DNA of 7,011 nt from assembly GCA_034430275.1 (NCBI GenBank), contig DAOUEW010000402.1, positions 1-7,011 on the forward strand. Direction: 5' to 3'. Origin of the DNA: JAUVXJ01 sp034430275. Its GTDB lineage: Bacteria > Chloroflexota > Anaerolineae > UBA7937 > B3-Chlor. This document shows, piece after piece, positions 5,363 to 7,011 of this stretch. Within the stretch, counting starts at the first letter, position 1, and each line of letters begins with the position of its first letter. The translations under genes and the position numbers were made by a program. The notes under the pieces are model-generated. The model searched no databases. It saw nothing but the letters and a program-made list of their open reading frames with translations, and had not been told where the DNA came from.

Positions 5363-6631
5363 ATGACCACGAAAGGTCGGAATGGAAACCGGGTGGTGAT
5401 CACCGGCGTAGGCGCAGTCACCCCCTTGGGCAACGACGTAGAGACCTACTGGGAGGGGGTTGTTGCCGGCCGCTCTGGTGTGGGCTACATCACACATTTC
5501 GATGTCACCGATCTTCCGACCAGGATCGCCGCCGAGGTGAAGAACTTCGATCCCCTCGACCACATGGACCGCCGCGATGCCAAGAGGAGCTCCCGTTTCA
5601 TCCAGTTCGCCGTTGCCGCAGCCAACATGGCCCTTGGAGACGCTGGGCTGGATCTCTCCACGGAGGATCCGACCAGAGTCGGGCTGGAGATAGGAAGTGC
5701 CGTCGGTGGCATGGGTCTCGTGGAGGAGCAGGCGTGCATTCTGAAGGATCGAGGACCGCGACGCATTCAGCCTACCGTGCTGCCTGCGGTGCTGCTGAAC
5801 ATGGCGCCATGTCAGATGGCCATTGGACTGGGGATCAAGGGACCTGTATCCGCACCGGTCGCCGCCTGCGCCACAGGTGTGATAGCCATCGGCGAGGCCA
5901 TGCGGCGCCTCCAACGACGGGAGGTGGACGTGATGGTCGCCGGGGCATCTGAGGCAGCCGAGTCGCCTCTCGCCATCGCTGCTCTGGCGCGACTGGGTGC
6001 CTTGTCTCCCAATGACCAGGACCCCCCTGGCGCAAGCCGCCCCTTCGATGCAAACCGTGACGGTTTCGTCATGGGTGAAGGCTCGGCAGTGGTGATCTTG
6101 GAGACCCTTGCACATGCGCTCAAGCGCGGCGCCCACATATGCGCCGAGCTTCTGGGCTACGGTTTCACCGCCGACGCATATCACGTGGCTGCCCCCGATC
6201 CGACGGGCGACGGCGCGGCGCGGGCCATGAACCTAGCCGTGGAGGACAGCGGACTATCCCCGCACGATATCGACCACATCTGTAGCCACGGTACCGCCAC
6301 TGTGCTCAACGATGTGGCCGAGACGAACGCGATCAAGCGGGTCTTTGGAGAGAAAGCCCGCTCCATCCCCATCAATTCCATCAAGTCGATGATCGGTCAC
6401 CTGCTCGGCGCGGCAGGTGCCATCTCCGCGGTCACGGCGGTGAAGGTCATCGAGACTGGCATCATTCCCCCCACCATCAACCTCCATACGCCTGACCCCG
6501 AGTGCGACTTGGACTACGTACCGCTCGTCGCTCGTGCTGCCTCGGTCGGCGCCGTGCTCGTCAACGCCCTGGGTCTCGGGGGGCAAAACGGCGCCCTGGT
6601 CATCCGAAGATTCGACGAATCGTTTGCCTGA
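5363..6631 (+). CDS. fabF: 3-oxoacyl-[ACP] synthase II (KAS II)
   Basis: 422 residues, about the family's usual length. It condenses malonyl-ACP with acyl-ACP in the cytosolic elongation cycle of fatty-acid synthesis. The start is ATG 5363 with a perfect AGGAGG at 5351-5356 and 6-nt spacing. The frame is open further upstream, but the promoter at 5323-5331 rules that out. The N-terminus is RVVITGVGAVTPLGNDV (10-26). The catalytic triad is Cys169 (VAACATG), His309 (SHGTATVLND) and His346 (KSMIGHLLGAAGA), with Lys341 also kept. RPFDANRDGFVMGEG (226-240) is typical. The C-terminal loop reads NALGLGGQNG (401-410) where most members have N-S-F-G-F-G-G. Both phenylalanines, including the one that gates the acyl pocket in E. 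coli FabF (Phe400), are Leu. No acpP, fabD or fabG lies nearby in the window. A specialised KS paralogue cannot be excluded. Confidence 0.95.
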   Translation: MTTKGRNGNRVVITGVGAVTPLGNDVETYWEGVVAGRSGVGYITHFDVTDLPTRIAAEVKNFDPLDHMDRRDAKRSSRFIQFAVAAANMALGDAGLDLSTEDPTRVGLEIGSAVGGMGLVEEQACILKDRGPRRIQPTVLPAVLLNMAPCQMAIGLGIKGPVSAPVAACATGVIAIGEAMRRLQRREVDVMVAGASEAAESPLAIAALARLGALSPNDQDPPGASRPFDANRDGFVMGEGSAVVILETLAHALKRGAHICAELLGYGFTADAYHVAAPDPTGDGAARAMNLAVEDSGLSPHDIDHICSHGTATVLNDVAETNAIKRVFGEKARSIPINSIKSMIGHLLGAAGAISAVTAVKVIETGIIPPTINLHTPDPECDLDYVPLVARAASVGAVLVNALGLGGQNGALVIRRFDESFA

Positions 6632-6632
6632 G

Positions 6633-6665
6633 CGTCTGTTTTGTGCTAGACTTGAATCTCAGACG
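6633..6665. repeat. Widely spaced inverted repeat after fabF
   Basis: CGTCTG at 6633-6638 and CAGACG at 6660-6665 are perfect 6-bp arms 21 nt apart, directly after the fabF stop. The loop is long and no T-run follows, so it does not look like an intrinsic terminator. It ends at the putative -10 of the next gene. Confidence 0.25.
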
Positions 6666-6671
6666 TATAAC
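6641..6671 (+). promoter_or_regulatory. Possible promoter of the secreted-protein gene
   Basis: TATAAC at 6666-6671 matches the -10 in five of six positions. TTGTGC at 6641-6646 could be the -35, but the 19-nt spacer is long. Initiation near 6678 would leave a very short leader starting at the ribosome site. Read-through from fabF is an equal alternative. Confidence 0.35.
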
Positions 6672-6688
6672 GGTTCGGAGAGGACAGC

Positions 6689-7011
6689 ATGAGACCGGGT
6701 TGGGCAACCGCTGCCGCGTTGTCTCTGTTGCTGGTTCTGTCCACGGAGATCCTGGCAGCGGCTCCTCCGTTCCAGGACCAGCTCTGCGAGATTACTTTCC
6801 CCCAGGCCAACGCCGAGGTGCGTGGAACTATAGACATCATGGGTTCCACGCAGTATGGCCCGGACTTCCAGTTCTACAAGGTCGAATACGCATCTTCTGC
6901 CACGCCTGATCTCTGGATCTCCATTGGAGAGACCCACCCAGAGCAGAGAGTCAACGCCACTCTCGAGGTCTGGCACACGACCGCTCTCCCCGACGGCTTG
7001 TACTACCTGCG
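6689..7011 (+). CDS. Secreted protein with beta-sandwich-like domain (3' partial)
   Basis: 107 codons are visible and the frame is open to the window edge. ATG 6689 has GAGAGG 5 nt upstream. Residues 1-25 form a signal peptide: MRPGWATAAA, a hydrophobic core LSLLLVLS, and an A-x-A site near residue 25 (ILAAAPP). The mature part starts with ITFPQANAEVRGTIDIMGS (35-53) and later has FYKVEYASS and LEVWHTTALPDGLYYLR (92-108). This order (P-x-x-x-x-V-x-G-x-x-x-I-x-G, then Y-x-V-E-Y, W-x-x-I, W-x-T-x-x-L-P-D-G-x-Y) is common in extracytoplasmic Ig-like domains of Chloroflexota envelope proteins and penicillin-binding protein tails. The protein is probably exported and wall- or surface-located. No enzymatic domain is visible, and any C-terminal membrane anchor would lie outside the window. 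Confidence 0.8.
   Translation, partial: MRPGWATAAALSLLLVLSTEILAAAPPFQDQLCEITFPQANAEVRGTIDIMGSTQYGPDFQFYKVEYASSATPDLWISIGETHPEQRVNATLEVWHTTALPDGLYYL

Noticed and set aside
5236..5433. Upstream extension of the leftward 150-codon ORF into fabF
   Set aside because: It would run antisense through the fabF start and across both promoters. Only the part below 5235 is worth mentioning.
1..7011. Mobile element, CRISPR array, toxin-antitoxin or phage-defence system
   Set aside because: There is no transposase, integrase, terminal repeats, repeat-spacer pattern or known defence domain anywhere in the window.

Overview
The window looks like ordinary bacterial chromosome of moderately high GC. The gene content (a 7TM-HD protein followed by ybeY and dgkA; a sigma factor followed by DegV and a small membrane protein; a secreted protein with a 'P-x-x-G-x-x-x-I-x-G' repeat style) and the frequent GTG and TTG starts suggest a Chloroflexota-like organism. 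That assignment is an impression from protein style, not a computed result. There is no sign of mobile DNA, CRISPR, tRNA or rRNA.

Left block, + strand (1-2852). Four genes are packed head to tail. They are the C-terminal HD phosphodiesterase half of a PgpH-type cyclic-di-AMP hydrolase (5' end outside the window), ybeY (endoribonuclease), dgkA (undecaprenol/diacylglycerol kinase) and a geranylgeranyl-reductase-family flavoprotein. pgpH and ybeY overlap by 71 nt, and dgkA and the reductase overlap by a few nt, so translation is probably coupled. dgkA and the reductase both concern isoprenoid or polar lipids, which suggests an envelope-lipid operon.

Middle block, - strand (4721 down to 2888). 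An ECF-type sigma factor, a DegV fatty-acid-binding protein and a 116-residue single-span membrane protein of unknown function run leftward. They probably form one operon, and it converges on the reductase with a 35-nt gap. The membrane protein is a candidate partner of the sigma factor.

Between the sigma factor and fabF (4722-5362) lie about 640 nt without a confident gene. I see three extended -10 promoter-like sites there: one for the sigma operon, one for fabF and one internal site firing leftward. There are also three inverted repeats and one doubtful 150-codon leftward ORF.

Right block, + strand (5363-7011). fabF encodes 3-oxoacyl-ACP synthase II with its Cys-His-His triad intact but an altered gating loop. 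Next comes the start of a secreted protein that runs off the end of the window. Fatty-acid elongation (FabF), fatty-acid binding (DegV), undecaprenol phosphorylation (DgkA) and isoprenoid reduction give the window a lipid-metabolism theme. I found no strong evidence of a wholly new system. The best leads are the sigma/DegV/membrane-protein unit and the leader region between the sigma factor and fabF.
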